Source of the DNA: JAUVXJ01 sp964433755
GTDB taxonomy: Bacteria > Chloroflexota > Anaerolineae > UBA7937 > B3-Chlor
Assembly: GCA_964433755.1 (NCBI GenBank)
Contig: CAYSSR010000007.1
Span: 1 to 64,000 of the forward strand
Direction of reading: 5' to 3'
DNA: 64,000 nt
The notes under the pieces are model-generated. The model ran no database searches. It was given only the letters and a program-made list of their open reading frames with translations, and was not told where the DNA came from. Position numbers and translations under genes: made by a program. Shown piece after piece: positions 62,701 through 64,000 of this stretch (position 1 is the stretch's first letter; each line of letters begins with the position of its first letter).

Positions 62701-64000
62701 TTAGAGTTCCAATGCCACTCTAGCTGCCGAGTGGATCGAGTGTCTGATGGAGTGGGGCTCGAGGCAATCGCCTACTTTGGCCACCTCAGGCACTACGCCG
62801 GCGAGCTCCATAGCCAGTTCGTCGCTGGGAACTCTGCCCAAAGCCAGAAGCAGGGTATCGAACTCGATCTCCCCTCGCTTTCCATCCCGCTTGTATGACA
62901 CGCTCTTGTCGCCTATCGTCTCTACCGAAACGCCGGTGACGATCTCGACGCCGTCCTCCTTCAGGTAGCCCTCCAGCAGCATCTGCCTGCCCACGTACTT
63001 GAGGAAGGTGGCATCGGCGATAGTGTCCGATTCCTCCAGCAAGGTAACCTTCTTTCCCTGCCTGGCTAGGGAGACCGCAGCCTCCGCGCCCTCGTGGCCA
63101 CCCCACACGACGACGGTGTCTCCAATCTCGGCCTCACCGCGCAGGTACTGCAAGAGCGTCACCACGTTCGGACCGTCGGCCCCGGGCACGTCGGGCACAC
63201 GCTCCTCCGAGCCGGTGGCTACAATGACCACGTCCGGCCGAGCCTTGGCCAGCAGATCGGAGTTCACCTCTGTCTTCAGCTTCACGTCCACACTCAGCCT
63301 ATCGAGCTGCCCGCTCAGGTATTCCACGACGTTGTTCAGCTCGTGCATGTAGAGCCGTGGCATGTCGGCCACCAGAGGGATCAGTCCCCCCAATCGGTCG
63401 GACTTCTCGTACAGGGTAACCTGGTGCCCACGGAGGCTGGCTAGCCTCGCTGCCTCCATGCCGGCCACCCCGCCGCCAACCACGGCCACCCTCTTCGGGT
63501 CCACCGGTCTGTCCATAGCCCAGCGATAGCGTGCCTCTCGAGTCACCTCGTAGTTGACAGCGCAGTCCGCCATCCACTGCACGATGTGCCGGTACGAACA
63601 TCCCAGGTCGCAGGCGATGCACCTGCGCACATCCTCCGGGCGGTCTTCCAGCATCTTCTTCGGCAGCTCCGGGTCGGCCAAGCTCTGACGAGCCAGGGAG
63701 ATCATGTCCACCCTTCCCGTCTCGATGACCTGCTTGACCAGTTTCGGATCGTTGATGCGCCCCACGCCAATCACCGGGACGTCAACCACCTTCTTGACCT
63801 CCTCGGCCAGGTAGAGGATGTTGGCTCTGGGCGTGTACAGCGGCTGGATGTTGTAGTATACCCTCTCCTGTATCCCGGCCGACACGTCGATGCAGTCGAT
63901 GCCCAGTTCCTGGAGGAGAGGCGCGTACACCTTCTTAGTCTCCTCGATGGTCAGGCCTTCGTCTCCCAGGAACTCATCGGCACTGATTCGGACGTAGAGG
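62701..64000 (-). CDS. Old Yellow Enzyme-type Fe-S flavoprotein (2,4-dienoyl-CoA reductase / TMA dehydrogenase family), N terminus outside window
   Basis: The open frame continues to the window edge (residues before the first internal Met read RISADEFLGDEGLTIEETKKVYAPLL), so the N-terminal flavin barrel is incomplete. Present are the end of the OYE barrel (PVIGVGRINDPKLVKQVIETGRVDMISLARQSLADPE), the [4Fe-4S] cysteine set CIACDLGC with a fourth Cys 12 residues on, and the FAD/NAD(P) domains (VAVVGGGVAGMEAARLA; DTVVVWGGHEGAEAAVSLA; VVIVATGSEERVP). The family includes dienoyl-CoA reductase, trimethylamine/histamine dehydrogenases and NADH oxidases. First visible gene of the operon. Confidence 0.93.
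   Translation of the reverse strand, partial: LYVRISADEFLGDEGLTIEETKKVYAPLLQELGIDCIDVSAGIQERVYYNIQPLYTPRANILYLAEEVKKVVDVPVIGVGRINDPKLVKQVIETGRVDMISLARQSLADPELPKKMLEDRPEDVRRCIACDLGCSYRHIVQWMADCAVNYEVTREARYRWAMDRPVDPKRVAVVGGGVAGMEAARLASLRGHQVTLYEKSDRLGGLIPLVADMPRLYMHELNNVVEYLSGQLDRLSVDVKLKTEVNSDLLAKARPDVVIVATGSEERVPDVPGADGPNVVTLLQYLRGEAEIGDTVVVWGGHEGAEAAVSLARQGKKVTLLEESDTIADATFLKYVGRQMLLEGYLKEDGVEIVTGVSVETIGDKSVSYKRDGKRGEIEFDTLLLALGRVPSDELAMELAGVVPEVAKVGDCLEPHSIRHSIHSAARVALEL

Overview
The window starts inside a 16S rRNA gene (minus strand, 5' part present). The 16S signature regions, a primary-type sigma factor, a DUF1461 membrane protein and a moderately high G+C content suggest an uncultured member of the Chloroflexota (Anaerolineae-like). 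That placement is an inference from sequence feel, not from a search. There are no insertion sequences, phage genes or CRISPR arrays. Many sigma70-type promoters with exact 17-bp spacers can be read by eye.

Layout. (1) 1-6.7 kb, housekeeping: 16S rRNA with tandem promoters, an rpoD-like sigma factor, a spermidine-synthase/MFS-like protein coupled to a DUF1461 protein, an orphan GAF histidine kinase, and tRNA-Gly(CCC) with its own promoter and terminator. (2) 6.7-8.1 kb, a MmgE/PrpD family gene. (3) 8.1-30.7 kb, one long minus-strand methyltransferase locus. It holds five MttB-superfamily (COG5598) methyltransferases, all read through without an internal amber codon; three complete cognate corrinoid proteins and one truncated copy; a methyltetrahydrofolate:corrinoid-type methyltransferase; a zinc alcohol dehydrogenase; a methylaspartate ammonia-lyase-like protein that lacks one expected metal ligand, coupled to a class I glutamine amidotransferase; a complete Dpp/Opp-type ABC importer with a small cysteine-rich protein in its operon; and an Lrp/AsnC regulator. 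The simplest reading is uptake and corrinoid-dependent demethylation of several N-methylated (quaternary amine or betaine-like) compounds, with methyl groups passed to tetrahydrofolate. No corrinoid-reductive activase is in the window.

(4) 31.5-45.8 kb, a plus-strand amino-acid/amide catabolic locus: a YheO-type regulator, an ornithine cyclodeaminase-family gene preceded by a relic of a second YheO-type gene, an N-acyl-D-amino-acid deacylase-like amidohydrolase behind a strong promoter overlapped by palindromic operators, a second ABC importer (binding protein and two permeases, no ATPase), an M24 peptidase-like hydrolase, a TIM-barrel isomerase, a Kbl-type PLP enzyme, a GntR/FCD regulator and a creatininase-family amidohydrolase. 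(5) 46.2-51.35 kb, an operon of a GntR/UTRA regulator, a DUF1989 protein and a three-part ECF transporter. It opens with a clear promoter plus palindromic operator and closes with a bidirectional terminator. (6) 51.4-64 kb, a nine-gene minus-strand operon: Old Yellow Enzyme-type Fe-S flavoprotein (cut by the window edge), class III aminotransferase, IlvD/Edd dehydratase, M29/NicX-like metalloenzyme, CrtI-like FAD oxidoreductase, amidohydrolase, O-methyltransferase, aldehyde:ferredoxin oxidoreductase and UbiD decarboxylase. It looks like an anaerobic degradation or modification pathway for an unidentified, possibly N-heterocyclic, substrate.

Taken together this is a catabolic accessory region of an anaerobic heterotroph specialised in nitrogenous organic compounds. 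The most distinctive part is region 3.
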